From assembly GCF_964204645.1 (NCBI RefSeq), contig NC_134030.1, positions 9,918,278 to 9,982,277 on the forward strand: DNA of 64,000 nt. Direction: 5' to 3'. Origin of the DNA: Tubulanus polymorphus. Lineage: Eukaryota > Nemertea > Palaeonemertea > Tubulaniformes > Tubulanidae. Below, piece after piece: positions 1 through 20,134 of the stretch (position 1 is the first letter of the stretch; each line of letters opens with the position of its first letter). The notes under the pieces are model-generated. The model worked only from the letters and a program-made list of their open reading frames with translations. It searched no databases and was not told where the DNA came from. Position numbers and translations under genes: made by a program.

Positions 1-258
1 ACGTAATTAACCAATGACTCCATTGCAAATATAGAAAATGGTGCAACATATTCATTATGCCTTATGCGGACATTCGGCATAAGAATCTAAGCAGGCCGGA
101 GTATATATGACGTATAAATGTAAAATGTGAATTTCATTGATACCGAATGATCCTGATTCGGCCGCCGGTTGGCTGGATCATGTACATCGGTACTTAGTAC
201 CGGTAATCGCACATTGGTACCGCCGCGGATAACTATGATTGTCATTTTTTCAATGCAG

Positions 259-1892
259 GTCCGTCAAGTGGAGTACAAAGACAAAATGGACGATGAATGG
301 GAACTCTTTCAAAAGGCTATGAAAGAAGAAAAATTAGTAAGTTTCGCCTTTCGGTCTTCATCGTGAAGAATCTAATCAATTTCGAGTCTAACTGCTTTCC
401 TACCTTATTCAGTGTCTATGATGGTTGATTATTAGTAGATACGTATGAGTACTTTGTACCAAAACATAGCAGTAATGATTCACCAGAAACTATGGACGAA
501 TCCCTTTACTGATAAAAGTCTTTACAGTTCAACGCATCATTCAGGCTGTCAAGCCCAAGTGCCTAACTGAGATATAAAGTCGTGATTGATTGCCAATAAA
601 ATCCATCTCGCGATGTCTTGCATTTTACAGTAAACCTCGGACAAACTGGGACTGACAAAATTGGTCCGAGGTGAGGAAAGTTCGAGTTAAAGCTATAAAA
701 AATAAGTTAGGAAATCACAAAATTGATTTGGTTTTTGTCCGAGTTAGTCGAAAGTTGGGGTTGGGCATGTAAGGCGAGATTTACTGTACGATGTATTAAC
801 TTATTGATGATTTCTATTCCCACGTGGTACCATTTGTTGCGATATCGATTTGCTTTTTATTTCGCTGTCCGTTATTACGTAGGTGTCCGAGGCTATAATC
901 GAGGATGAGGAGGAACACATTACTGAGGAGAGAAACATCGAGGAAATCGACGATCAAATGTAAGTACCCGGTACATTGAATCGATTGCAAATTGATGGAT
1001 CTGATTTTTGCCTCGGTATGGTAAACTTTCTCCGAAGAGTTTTCAGGAACTCTCAGCAGGGATTCGAACCTGATGTCGTCGATCGACTCGGGCCACGGCA
1101 CGAAACCCCATCAACACAATACCGGATGCGCAGTTTTACCGATGATGCAAATTTCACAGATTTCTCAATCGTTAATGTTTGGTATTGTAAAAATACCATA
1201 GTCGTAATACTGCTTTAATTTGTCACTATGCCAGCTATCCTCCGTGTTAACTTATACTTTTGGTGGACGTTGCTTCAAATCTATTGCTTCATCTCTGTGG
1301 ATTCTCATTAGATTCAGAGATTCGAAAAATTGACGATTTGAACACATTTAAACACAGTCTGAAACACCTGGGCCCAGTTTCACGAAAAAAGTGTACGCCT
1401 AAAACGGTTAAGTTTGATTTGTTGTCCTCATTGAAAAAATGAAGTAGACCAATAGCAATTACGCACAAATTTTGGGTTTAAACTTTTTTGTGAAACGGGG
1501 CCTGCTTTTCTGCAAAGCGTATGGACTGTAGATGCAGCTTTCACTAATTTTAAAGTGCTGGTTGACATTTTTTTAAATAAAATAGGTAGGCGCTCTACAA
1601 ATTTTCAGATTATTATTATGATTACTATGAACTGAGCCAAGATGATTAAATCAGTGGAACAAGTGAAATTATTTTTTTTGCATATTTTACTCGAGCTAAA
1701 ATAAAATACAATCTTGAAATTTGTTGCAGGCGTCGGTGGTCGAAAGTGCACGCTTTGGCCCAGAAGAAAGAGCAAATAATGCAGGAACATAATCTAAATT
1801 CGGCGAAGGGATCGGAAAGTGATAGTGACATTGATGAACAGGCGTTCGATGAATTTCTCGACTGGCGGTCGAAGTCCGCGTGGAAATCGTAG
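259..1892 (+). CDS. ZNF830: ZNF830 (CCDC16)-like protein, last three exons (5' part outside window)
   Basis: Three exons join in frame: 259-336, 883-959 and 1730-1892 (stop TAG 1890-1892), each with AG/GT borders (donors gtaagt, acceptors gcag, gtag, gcag). The peptide begins VRQVEYKDKMDDEWELFQKA, continues with SEAIIEDEEEHITEERNIEE and ends FDEFLDWRSKSAWKS. It matches the C-terminal region of ZNF830, with its coiled-coil KxxMDxEWxxFQKAM segment, SEAIV-acidic segment, EIDxQ block and final DWR. In vertebrates this nuclear zinc-finger protein is linked to pre-mRNA splicing and genome stability. The zinc finger and start lie upstream of the window. A polyadenylation signal AATAAA sits at 2149. 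The last exon is duplicated in broken form at about 15,264. Confidence 0.85.
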
Positions 1893-2981
1893 CACACGGA
1901 ATATTATGTTAACTGCCGAACAGTGTTGCTAAAAGACTTACGAAATGAGAATTTAAATAATATGCTAGCTGAATTCAGAATAATACTAGACGATTTACAC
2001 AATACGCCAGATGTACGAATAAAACTGGTTATGCTCTTATTCAGGATTGCATTAACCTGTCAGTGCTATTCTTATCAGATTAAGTGTAAATACTAGCAAG
2101 TGTTCCATATTGTTTTTGGAAAATGTGGATGAGAATTGATGTGTAAGGAATAAATGCCAAGTTAAGAAAAGCCATTTCAGAATTTTTATGGAGCCAGATA
2201 TTTTCGATATCGATTTAGACCGCGCCTGTTTTTCCTGCTGTATTTCAGTATTTTTTGATGTCTCGGATTATAGATGTGGTGGCCGGGAGACTGAAAATCA
2301 AGATCCAAATGTTCGATCCAGATTTGAATCCGATTCCGTGTTATACATCAGTATTTTTTTCTGATCCGATTCCGTCTGTTACGCAATACTCGTGGACCCG
2401 GAAATAAATGGTGGTGATGCAACTGTCAAATAAATTACGAAACATCAAATAAGCATAGATTAGTGAAATAATTCTAAGGTTCGAAATCGAAAAAAGGGTA
2501 AGATTCAAGAATAGGGGACTAGTGGTTAGGTTTAGGGTTAGGTTTAGTTCCCTAATCATCATTAATTACTGTATACATTACTATCATTATATATCATCAT
2601 TATCAATTACTAATATTATTACTTAATTGATTACTATCACTACATATATATTGCTATAGTCCCCTATTCTTGAATCCCCCCGAAAAAAGCGTGGGTATTA
2701 GATAATAAAACTAAAATCAGTTGACACTAATGTCTATTTCAACTTGACTTGAGCACACTTGACTGTTGATAGCACATCAAGAGGCCTAGCTCGTCAGCAT
2801 GGTCAGTTTTGCGGGGAGTTTTTTGATGTACATAATTATTAATAAATTTTAATTAAAATTGTAGTAATAAGGTGGCGCCGCTATCGATCGGTGTCTGGGA
2901 TTGATATAGTCAGTTACCTAATCGTTGGTGGTAAGCACAGGGTTAGATCAAAATCAGGATTCGATTAAATCAAATGTCGTA
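1893..2981 (+). other. Gap between ZNF830-like gene and trefoil gene copy A
   Basis: This holds the ZNF830 3' UTR and then AT-rich intergenic DNA, including a stretch rich in short TTAGG/TTAAT words (2,460-2,660). No coding signal was seen. The copy-B counterpart is about 15,640-16,718, so the probable trefoil promoter lies in the last few hundred bases of each. No TATA box stood out. Confidence 0.4.
2149..2154 (+). promoter_or_regulatory. Poly(A) signal of the ZNF830-like gene
   Basis: AATAAA lies about 260 bases after the stop codon on the same strand. The surrounding 3' UTR sequence recurs diverged at about 16,020-16,130, showing that the UTR was part of the duplication. Confidence 0.5.
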
Positions 2982-11329
<8,348 letters not shown>

Positions 11330-11765
11330 ATTTCCCCACATCCCATGGTTGTTACGCCGGTGTGTATCGTAAATAATTTGATGGTCATCAATTTGCTGAA
11401 GCGTGTAAAAAGAAGCGTCAACGACTGTGATTTATCTACAATGTTTGTGCGAATGGGACAATATATCTCTATAACAGCACGTGAAAGCAGACTCCTCCTA
11501 ATTCTACTTAATCAGAACCGGTGATAGTTAGGTGATGATTCGAGTTTGACAATCAACGTCTTGAATTCATATTATGCATTGAAATGGTGCGCAGCTTTGC
11601 GGTGTTCGAGTTAAGTGATTATTCGACTTCAAATTGATTCAAGTTAATCAGAGTTTGACGTATTTCACTGGGTACTCTAGCTGCTGGAGTCTCTGCTGTA
11701 TCACTGCAGTGATATGGTATATACTGCCGCCTGCCTGTCTCAAGATATGCAGTCATCGCGATACA

Positions 11766-11782
11766 CCCCCCCCCCCCCCCCC
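11766..11782 (+). repeat. Poly(C) run
   Basis: Seventeen consecutive C residues in the flank just upstream of the BEL-like insertion. It lies in a segment shared with copy B, where the run is absent. Confidence 0.9.
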
Positions 11783-11919
11783 GATACACCGCCATACCCG
11801 CTATACCGCCAAAATCACGAATCCCCGATGTTGGCGGTGTATCGAGATATGACTGTAATTTTTGTTAACTCCATAGGCTTCTGTTCTCGTCTGCTAAACT
11901 ACCGCTACTAGATATCAGT

Positions 11920-13300
11920 TGTTGTCTGGCGAACACCAGTTTGAATACAATATAGTGGACCTCTGTAGTATCCTCGCCCCGCTTGTCAATCATATTAGCA
12001 TGAGCATGTGCAGTCTGCCGAGTCGGAAATAAAACAGTTGTATTCTGCACATCAAACGAAAAGGTCATCTCTCATTCTCTCTGCATCGAAATGATTTCTA
12101 CTTTGGAACTCCAAGATCTCCACATTTGGTGCCGTGACCAGGATCGCTGAGAAAATGCCCGAAGACAATAGGAGACGACTTCTACGCTTACGAGGTCCCT
12201 ATCGGAGCCCGATTACAAAAACGAAAGACAAGATACAAATCATTCTATACAGCAAGAAGATTATCCGAAACAGATTACGGACTCCGTACGTTCAAAAAGT
12301 CGACAAACTCATAGCATTAGATGACAGCATACTCCATTTAGCGATGCTGAAATGGAAGAATTTCTCACCACATCCGACGATTACAACACAGAATTGGCCG
12401 AACAAGGACAATTTTTCAATTAAGAATCGAGAAGTAAGGCTACTGCAGTTCTCCAACTCAATTAAACTCAGGATGTAAACGAACAGTGAATCTTCCGAAA
12501 TAAACTCTTACATAAGAGAAAATGATGTTCGATGGGAACATTTTGGACTGGGTGGAATTCTATGAGGCATTCAACTCCGCCGTGTCATCCGATCAAAAGC
12601 TTATCCAATGTACAAAAATCCAATACTTGAAAGAATACTTATATATCCGTATGATTTCGTTTTTCTTCTCTTCATTTTCATCTTATTTATTTTTCTTTCT
12701 TCTCTTGGGCTGCATTCTTTTGTATAAGCTAACTGTTGCTTCAAAGCGGTCCTACATTTTTAATGTATTTTCTTACACATTAATTTTGTAAAAATTATAC
12801 TTGTAAATAAATCATATCATATAGGCCTATAGTCAAGGTCCAACTCGAAGGAGAAGCGACCCACGTGATCAACGGACTTGTGTTAACAGAGGGAAATTAT
12901 GGACATGCCATAGAACGACTTATCGACAGGTATGGTCAGAAACATATCATAATCATTGCGTACATGCGGGCATTGTGGGAATTAGGAAAACCGTTGAACA
13001 ACTACAATTCGTTGAGAGAATTCTATGATAAGTTAGAATCATACATTCGTGCGCTGAAATCACTTAACAAACCGGAGGAGGATACTGCAGTAATTCAGGA
13101 ACGAAAAACATCTACGTACCGATCAACAGATTACACGTCAACGCGGTGGCAATATTATTTGACTAATTACAGATTTACGGGTCTCACTATATTAAAAAGA
13201 AAATTGAGGCTGAAAATAGATCCGAAAACATGTTATTTTGTTATTCGTCAGAACGTCAGAAAAATTCGCTATTTTCCGAAAAATCGCTATTTTTGATTTA
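11920..13300 (+). mobile_element. Degenerate BEL/Pao LTR retrotransposon (5' LTR and partial gag)
   Basis: The duplicated host sequence shared with about 20,370 stops at ATATCAGTTG and the insertion begins TGTTGTCTGG. A short 5' LTR (about 11,920-12,124, ending CACA, with AATAAA) is followed by a primer-site-like TGGTGCCGTGACCAGGAT. Gag-like pieces follow. RRRLLRLRGPYRSPITKTKD begins near 12,170, FDGNILDWVEFYEAFNSAV near 12,525, and INGLVLTEGNYGHAIERLID near 12,870. They show the F-x-G-x4-W-x2-F and GL-x-LT-x2-NY-x2-A spacing of BEL/Pao gag. The pieces are in different frames, interrupted around 12,640-12,835. No pol or 3' LTR is seen, so it is a truncated relic. Confidence 0.65.
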
Positions 13301-15180
13301 TTGGTTTCATGTTGGTTTCTACTCCTCTATCTCTCTTTGGTCAATTCGCTGTTTTTACGGAAAATCCCTATTATTCTCCTTATTAATGTTTGTCAGAACC
13401 TGCAGTTTTTACTACACCCGTAACTGAACTTTCCGGAGGGGGCTTTTACTCTAGAAAATTGAGAAAGGCTCTTTCCCCAGCGAATATAAAGGGGTACGTA
13501 CATCATTGATCACTGACTTACTAGCCTCATCAGCTAAGAAAAGAGTGAAACTCAATTTCAATATCCCGGTACAATATATAATTTATTCAAATACGATTTA
13601 TGTATGATTCGTCCATTTGATTTACAACAATCTGGGCATGTCAATTTTCCCCTCGGTTTTCTCCTGACCCCAACACATCTATAGCGAAACTACTTAACCT
13701 CACAGTCTTCATCGTCGCAGCATATCATTTTCCCGAACTCTGCCTGAAAATGTAACAAAATAACTTAATGTCACAGTACAGAGTTCCTTGAATCACGATG
13801 CTAAACAGATACAGTAATGGTACTGGCAGTCACTGTAACAATTTTGTTTAAACCAAATGAGCAAATTGATTGTCTTGTTGTTTCAATTTATCCTTTAATA
13901 TTTTTCTCAAATGGGTACCCCAAATTAACAAACTATGAATTATTGGGTATCAAGTTTGAAATTGATTCAGTAAAATCCTTAACCCAAATTTGGATTATGA
14001 TACATTACAATCGACTGTTTAAAAATGCAAGCACATTCCTTTCTACATGAACACCAAATTTGAAATTTAGACAAGAGTTGTCCTTTCCAATAGTTAACTG
14101 CAATCAAATTACTAACCAGTCATTTGGCCTTCGTCGTCAACCTTCCCTTCCTTTTTTCTTTGGCATGGCCAGATTGTCGAACCATCCATAGCCGAAACAA
14201 AATATTGCTTCATTGAAATCCCTTCTAAAGATATGAGATATAAGACTTTTGGCAGAAAAATAAAATGCTGAAATGCTTTTATCAAACTTAAGGTAAATCT
14301 CACCTGGCTCTGGTTGGTGAATGATATCGTTAACAATTGGAGGATCCGGTTGAGTTTCGATTTCTGAAATATCCAAATGTCAATGCTATTTCTTAATAAT
14401 TCCTTTTAAATCTTACACATAATCTCATACAGAACTTTTTTTACATACCTTTTAAATGATTCCACAAAGCGTCCGATAAATTGGAACTGCCATTCCCGAT
14501 ACAACAGTCTCGAATAGTATGCTGGCCGTTCGCCCTCCAATTCTACCAGCTGCTTCTTTGAACTGCTTCAAAGAAACAGTTAAAAGTGATTGCCTCTGCA
14601 AAAGCACCTTTAACAGCTTCTGGGGCCTTACTGCAATACTCTCTCGGTATGTCTTATTTACATGAGACATTGATGTCTTGATATATTGTAATAACTGTAA
14701 AAAATTTCACAAAATCCATACCTCCCAGAAGCACAGCAGTAAGGTATGAACTGCGATTGGAACACTCTTCCAGAAAAGTTTCGAATTCCATCTGTATTCG
14801 GTATTTGATGAAATGGGCACATTGGCACCCCTGGAAAAATGTCGTTCAACTAACATTTCGTGCCAATCTTAAGCGTGTAATAACTCTTCATTGGGCTGGA
14901 GCGGCATATTCGATTGCAGCTGCAAAGTAGGTGACGCGTGAAAGTTTTTCTGGATTAGCGACCCAGCAATCCCAAACAGTGAGTTCGAAGTCTATCGATT
15001 CAAAGTTACGGAGCCGTAAGCTCACCGTTCATTCTAAATGCTACTGTTAAAAAACATTTGATGAACTTTGATTCCGATGCCTCCCGTGTTTTGGAAAGCG
15101 ATGGTCGATAATATCATCACGGGTGTAAACTCGGAGACCGAAGTGTTGGACTTCTACCGAAAGCCAACCGGATAAATAAT
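13300..15180. other. Gene-poor gap between the duplicated segments
   Basis: Apart from the PHD relic and loose minus-strand fragments (for example an exon-like piece at about 14,712-14,827 coding GCQCAHFIKYRIQMEFETFL), I see no intact gene. The segment is not part of the duplication. It probably consists of older insertions. Confidence 0.4.
13621..13743 (-). pseudogene. PHD-finger exon relic (ING-like type)
   Basis: On the minus strand, after an acceptor TTTTCAG, the frame reads AEFGKMICCDDEDCEVK, stop, FRYRCVGVRRKPRGKLTCPD. This has the GxMIxCDxxxC, then CVGxxxKPRGKxxCPxC pattern of ING-type PHD fingers. A stop codon stands close to where the conserved Trp should be. More minus-strand open fragments at 14,137-14,376 and 14,452-14,849 may belong to the same dead gene, but their frames do not join. 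It is probably a remnant of a mobile-element or captured gene. Confidence 0.45.
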
Positions 15181-15263
15181 GAATTGATGGAACTTAAGGG
15201 AAGTTGATTTTTTGCACATTTTGCTCGAACTTGAATAAAATGTCATCTTAAAAATTTGTTGCA

Positions 15264-15385
15264 GGTCGGTGGTCGAAAGTGCTCGCTTTGGCCATAACGA
15301 AGGAGCAAATAATACAGGAACATAATCTAAATTCGGCGAGAGGATCGGAAAGTGATAGTGACATTGATGAACAAGTGGAACTCCG
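15264..15385 (+). pseudogene. ZNF830: Broken copy of the ZNF830 last exon
   Basis: The acceptor TTGTTGCAG and the segment coding EQIIQEHNLNSARGSESDSD repeat the real last exon at 1,730-1,892. A 2-base deletion just after the acceptor (GCAGGTCGG instead of GCAGGCGTCGG) breaks the frame. Similarity stops after DIDEQ, so the terminal FDEFLDWR part is missing. It marks the left edge of the segmental duplication. Confidence 0.85.
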
Positions 15386-15526
15386 AAATATTTTTGGGGC
15401 TGAAAGCTCGGCAGTCGCTTATCGCGCCGCCAGTAGGGAATTGCCGGTGAGATGTCCCCTCGGTTCAACTTCAATTTTGGCTATTTCTAGTTGAAGAAAA
15501 TTGTAGTTTTTAAATTTTTGAAAAAA

Positions 15527-15604
15527 ACGACGTTTCGATCTCACCCTGGAGATCATCGTCAGGGTGACCTGACGATGATCTCTAGGGTGAGATCGAAACG
15601 TCGT
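15527..15604. repeat. Near-perfect 37-bp palindrome with hammerhead-like core, end of a dispersed element
   Basis: The arms differ by one base and enclose a 4-base loop. The right arm reads CCTGACGATGATCTCTAGGG then GAGATCGAAACGTC. This has a CTGANGA box, a GATCTC/GAGATC stem and a GAAAC box, like the hammerhead cores carried by Penelope-like elements. The following 75 bp (ending TTCTTTTAATCTGTAAATAG) recur inverted at 19,200-19,300. The hammerhead assignment is inference; the palindrome is direct. Confidence 0.5.
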
Positions 15605-16718
15605 GTCTTTTGTATATTTTAGATTCAATAAATAAATTCTGGGTTTTAAATTCTTTTAATCTGTAAATAGTGGGATTTTATCTTATTATAGGGAGGGTGT
15701 TTATGCAAAATTTTAGGAAGTCATAGATAAACACATTTCACTAAGCTTGTAGAGGTCATCAATGTTATCTCAGTCTGAAAGGAACAATTTAAAGAATTTT
15801 TGGTCAGAAAGTGAATGGAACTCTTTCCGGATCCACCAATAACCTAACGCCCCGCAAACGACATCGCCTAGATCCACGTCGAGATGTACCAAATAGACTT
15901 GTTGTGATTCAGGATTGCATTAACCTATATTCCTATAAGATTAAGCGTAAATGCCACTGAGAAAGTGTGGTTCCATTGTTTTTGAAATGGGACTTGTCTA
16001 CGGGAATGTAAAGCCGGAATAAATGCCAAGCTATTTCAGAATTTTTTATGGGGCCAGATGTTTTCGATATCAATATTTAGACCACGCTTGTATTTTTCCT
16101 GCTGATATGTATTTCAGTATTTTCTGTGTCTCGGATTAATAATAGATGTGGAAGAAAATCTAGGTAATGCGAATGTTCGATTCCAGATTTGAATCCGATT
16201 CCGTTTTATACATCTGATTTTTAGTCCGATTCCGTCTTTTACGTAGTACTCGTGGACCCGGAAATAAATGGTATGAACTGTCAAATTAGAAATTAATTCT
16301 AAGGCCCTAATTCGAAATCGCAAAAAAGTAGGTATCAGACAAAAAACTAAAGCAGTCAAATCAGTTGACACTACTAGTGAGTTGCCATGTATAGTCACAT
16401 TGTCAATTCATTTCACACACACCCTCAGGCACAGAGTCTGAGATTAGATGACAGAAAATGAAACTGCTAAAGTTAGTTTCGTCGCCATAGAGTAGACACT
16501 GCCCCAATGATGTTGTAGTTTTTTAACTTGGATTGGAGCGACTGTACATAAGGTGTCCCTTATGGTTATGTGCCTAACCTTGTCCTTACCATAAAAACTT
16601 ACTTTTATTTTATTACACTACTAGCCCCATGCAATTCAATTGGAAAGTGACCTATAAACTGCAGTTTGATATTCATTTTTAGATCAAATCAACAGGATTC
16701 ATTAAATCAAATATCGTA

Positions 16719-19370
16719 ATGTCCTATCCACCTCCGTCAACCGGATATTCAGGCTATCCACCTCCTGCCGGACAGCCAGGGTATCCACCGCCGACTGCAG
16801 ATCCAGGGTATCCATCATCCGGAGGACCGCCGGGATATCCACCACCACCAGGCGCATACCCGCCCATGGAACCACCTCCAGCCTATACACCACAAGGCGC
16901 ACAAGCACCACCGCCTCAACAGAAAACCATTTACGTTCAACAGAAAAAATCAAAGGTCGGTTATAACTAAAAGCCGTACAAAAGAACACTCTCAATAATT
17001 GTTTAACAAGTTGCTGATATCTTTGAATATATTTCGGCAGTTGCTATATTTACGTCATTCCCTCAAATGACATTCAATAATTCCCTGTGAAATCAATTTA
17101 GTGGAGCTGCTCTACTTGAGGTTTAAAAGGGGTTGCCACCCCTTTCATGTTTACATCCACCACTCTGAGAATCAGCCACCCCTTATATCTTCTGTCCCTA
17201 CCAGAGTTACTGACAATATGTTATCAATGTTGATAATGCTTTGAAATATATTGAGCTGAAAAAAAGAAGATAACATCAAAATTAAATTTAAATTTTCTGT
17301 AGTTTTTTGGCTGATCAAAAGCCTTGCTACTTCAGCGGTCATGATGCCAGAATGCAGTCCTTAGAATACCAGCTTACGGAGAACACTGAGCCTAACCTGA
17401 CGTTACGATACCTTAGCCATATTTTAACACCGCGTTAAATCTACACTAGATTCATAGAATTTTTTATTCTTTTCTAGGGACTCTTCGGATCACTGATGCA
17501 AGACCTCTCTCAGGGGGTTGATTCACTTTCAAATGATTTTCACAAATACAGTTCCGATAATGGCGGCATATTTGTAAGTTTTTAAGTCAGATTTAGAAAG
17601 AGATGAAAATATAATTATTATTGTCTTTGGCCTGGTTCCACAGTCGTGAGTTAAGGTTTGACCCCGAGTTAAAACATTGAAAATGAACTAATCTTAACTC
17701 AGAGTTAACTCTTACCCACAACTATGGAACCGGATCTTGTAGTTTAGTCTACCGGTATGTGTGATTGGATGTTCATTGAAAAATATTTTCAGAAAAATTT
17801 CAACAACGGCAACGTCGTCCAGTTGGTATCTCGATCGAGCGGCAAAGCATTGCAAATTGTACAATCGGCTGCAGGAGGACTAGTCGTCGATGGTCTAGGC
17901 CCTGAAGGACCTCAGTTCTACCACGGTCAGGAAATTCATGCGAAAACATTCAACATTTTTATTGAATCCGATGTATAGTTGAATCTGGTTAATCTCAATG
18001 ATCAGTCTAATCCGGATTTCAATCTTATTTGAATATCATTTATGGTCCATCTGTTGATATGTAAGATTTGATGTCTGTGTGATCAGATTTATTGTTAACC
18101 ATATGAATTGTGTTGATTCTAAAGGATCTGGATTGAGCGGTTTCTACTGTAATTGATGCCAGATTGTCCTCTTCGTTTTCAACAACAGAAGAGATTTTTC
18201 ATCATTGCCTAATTCGCATTTGATGAAGGTCACCGATTAAAACTTACCTATCTTTCTGTAGAGCCACGACTTAATCTTGGTCTGTATTATATATTTAAAC
18301 AGCTCACTGGACGGTTAAAAGTTTCTCCAATTACCGAGTTCAACTTATAAATAACTGCAACTACCTGGCGATTGTGAATGGATTTACCGTTTTAAGGAAT
18401 TATGTAAGTGACTGTAAGATTTTGTTACTACATGTGGTCTTACACATTTGTATAAACACATTAGCCTTGGGTCAAAGTATGATGGCCCATTTTTTCTTCA
18501 TCTGTAGCCAAAATGTGGTCACTTAGCCATTTAGTAGAATACTGGGTAGACACCTCCTTACTTGTTGGTCAACTGCATTTTCCATTGTTTGGAAAACCAT
18601 TTTCCCTGATTCGGTATCGGGTGAAATATGAGAAATATCTACCATCAGGTCACCCTAATGACAAACTCAGTGGTTCACATCGATAAGTATCCATTTGTTT
18701 CAGCCACAAGGAACGAATCCGGGTCCAGAAACGCTGTTGAAGATGCACTGTGCTGAGGGATCGTTTATTATGTTCGAAAGCACAATCGATCCTGGCCGAC
18801 ATATTGCCATATTACCTGATGGAACTTTGAAATCGGCGCAAGCCTCTGGCCGAGATGTTCATTCTCAATTTGGAGTCCGTCTCATTGTAAGTAGATCTAG
18901 CGCAGTAGCCACTTCTTAACTCGAATTCTTCCAAACCAAATTATTACCTTACTCGCTCAAAAGTTGCTGCCAATTGATTCGAGGTAGGAAGGAGTCCAGT
19001 AAAGCTGAAAAGAATAATATCTTGTTTCTCCTAGTCGGTCAGGTCATTTGCAATGAAATGTGTAATTAGTTCTATATTTCTATAGCTGCCTGGTCTGTTA
19101 TGGTTAGCTTGATTATGATTTAAAAAAAACTATAATTGCCGTAACTAATAGAATGATAACCACACTCAAACGTGGTGAACGGATAATAAGAGAAAAACCT
19201 ACTATCTACAGATTAAAAGAATTTAAAATCAAGAATTTATTTATTCAATCTAAAATATATAGAATACACGACGTTTTGATCTCACCCTAGAGATCATCGT
19301 CATTAATTTATTTATATATTTCCAGTATTCTCCACATCCCATGGTTGTGACGCCGGTGTATCGTAAATAA
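16719..19370 (+). CDS. Pro/Tyr-rich protein with probable beta-trefoil domain, copy B
   Basis: Six exons join in frame: 16719-16955, 17478-17573, 17793-17925, 18303-18403, 18704-18886 and 19326-19370, giving 264 residues. The order is a GYPPP-rich tail (1-79) with a PPAY motif that could bind WW domains, a linker LFGSLMQDLSQGVDSLSNDF, and then trefoil-like hairpins NVVQLVSRSSGKALQIVQ, NYRVQLINNCNYLAIV and GRHIAILPDGTLKSA. It ends YSPHPMVVTPVYRK. Exon phases equal those of copy A. The exon 1 donor is gtcggt, atypical but at the same place as in A. This looks like the more complete paralogue. No family name is claimed; beta-trefoil is inferred from the repeat pattern. Confidence 0.78.
17634..17735. 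mobile_element. Palindromic MITE, GGTTCCACAGT family
   Basis: About 100 bp beginning GGTTCCACAGTCGTGAGTTAA and ending with its imperfect inverse (TTAACTC... CTATGGAACC). Related copies lie at about 43,677-43,785, 51,073-51,165 and 51,788-51,895. Confidence 0.6.
19200..19305. repeat. Inverted copy of the hammerhead-like dispersed element end
   Basis: Reverse complement of the segment at about 15,590-15,680, including CGACGTTTTGATCTCACCC and the TTATTTATTCAATCTAAAAT tail. It interrupts intron 5 of trefoil copy B. Confidence 0.6.
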
Positions 19371-19686
19371 ACTTGATGGCCATCAATTTGCTGAAGTGTG
19401 TACAATGAGGTGTCAACGACTGTGATTTGAATTAACTGGCGCATGGCAGCCTAATAGCATATATCTGATGTATTTGTAACCGCTGGTAACTAATTCACTA
19501 TTGTGAACGGGACAATATATGTCTATAACATTAGACAGACAACTACTCTGTAGACTCCTCCTTATTCTAATTAATTGGGGCGCACAAAGTTAGGTGATAG
19601 TTCGAGTTGGACAATCAACTTTCCGTATTCTAATTAATTGGGGCGCACAAAAGTTAGGTGATAATTCGAGTTCGACAATCAACTTT

Positions 19687-20134
19687 CACGGATCCAGGGC
19701 CATTCGGTGACTACATCACTCTGAAAAAAGGGCACCAACTTTAAAAAAGGCCAGTATTAATGCCCAGCGAGCGAGTTTGAGTGCCATTTATTGGTATCAT
19801 GCCACTAAATTTGCCTTCACATTCAATTTGCTTGTGCCTTTTTAGATTTTTGGTGAAATTTGCCCTTTTTCGATTAGATTGATAGAACAATAATGTTTTT
19901 TAGAAAAGTGCCCTTTTGAGTAAAGGAAAATGCCTTAGATTGCTTTTTTTGATTTTGGGCAATTTATTTTCATTCACATTTTGCTTTAGTCCTAGTACAG
20001 AAAGGCAATTATTTTTTATGGCGCACAAATTGTGTGCCCTTTTCTTTACATTTTTCCCGAAACAAAAATTTTTCAAGGGCATTTGAAAACTGCGACTACC
20101 GCACGTGCTGCATGTGCGATAGTCTGGATCCGTG
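19687..20134. mobile_element. Nonautonomous element with CACGGATCCAG ends
   Basis: It starts CACGGATCCAGGG and ends GTCTGGATCCGTG (inverted). Copy A lacks it at the matching site (AATCAAC joined to TTGAATTCATATTATG), so it inserted after the duplication. The ends recall the hAT-like GGATCC MITEs elsewhere. The interior codes no protein. Confidence 0.65.

Noticed and set aside
11634-12478. Host gene coding RRRLLRLRGPYRSPITKTKD
   Set aside because: It follows an LTR and a primer-site-like sequence, and matches the N-terminal gag pattern of BEL/Pao elements.
14137-14849. Minus-strand multi-exon gene
   Set aside because: The fragments do not join in any consistent phase and contain stops; at most a relic.
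15279-15494. Separate small gene coding the EQIIQEHNLNSARGSESDSD frame
   Set aside because: It is the frame-broken duplicate of the ZNF830 last exon, running into unrelated sequence.
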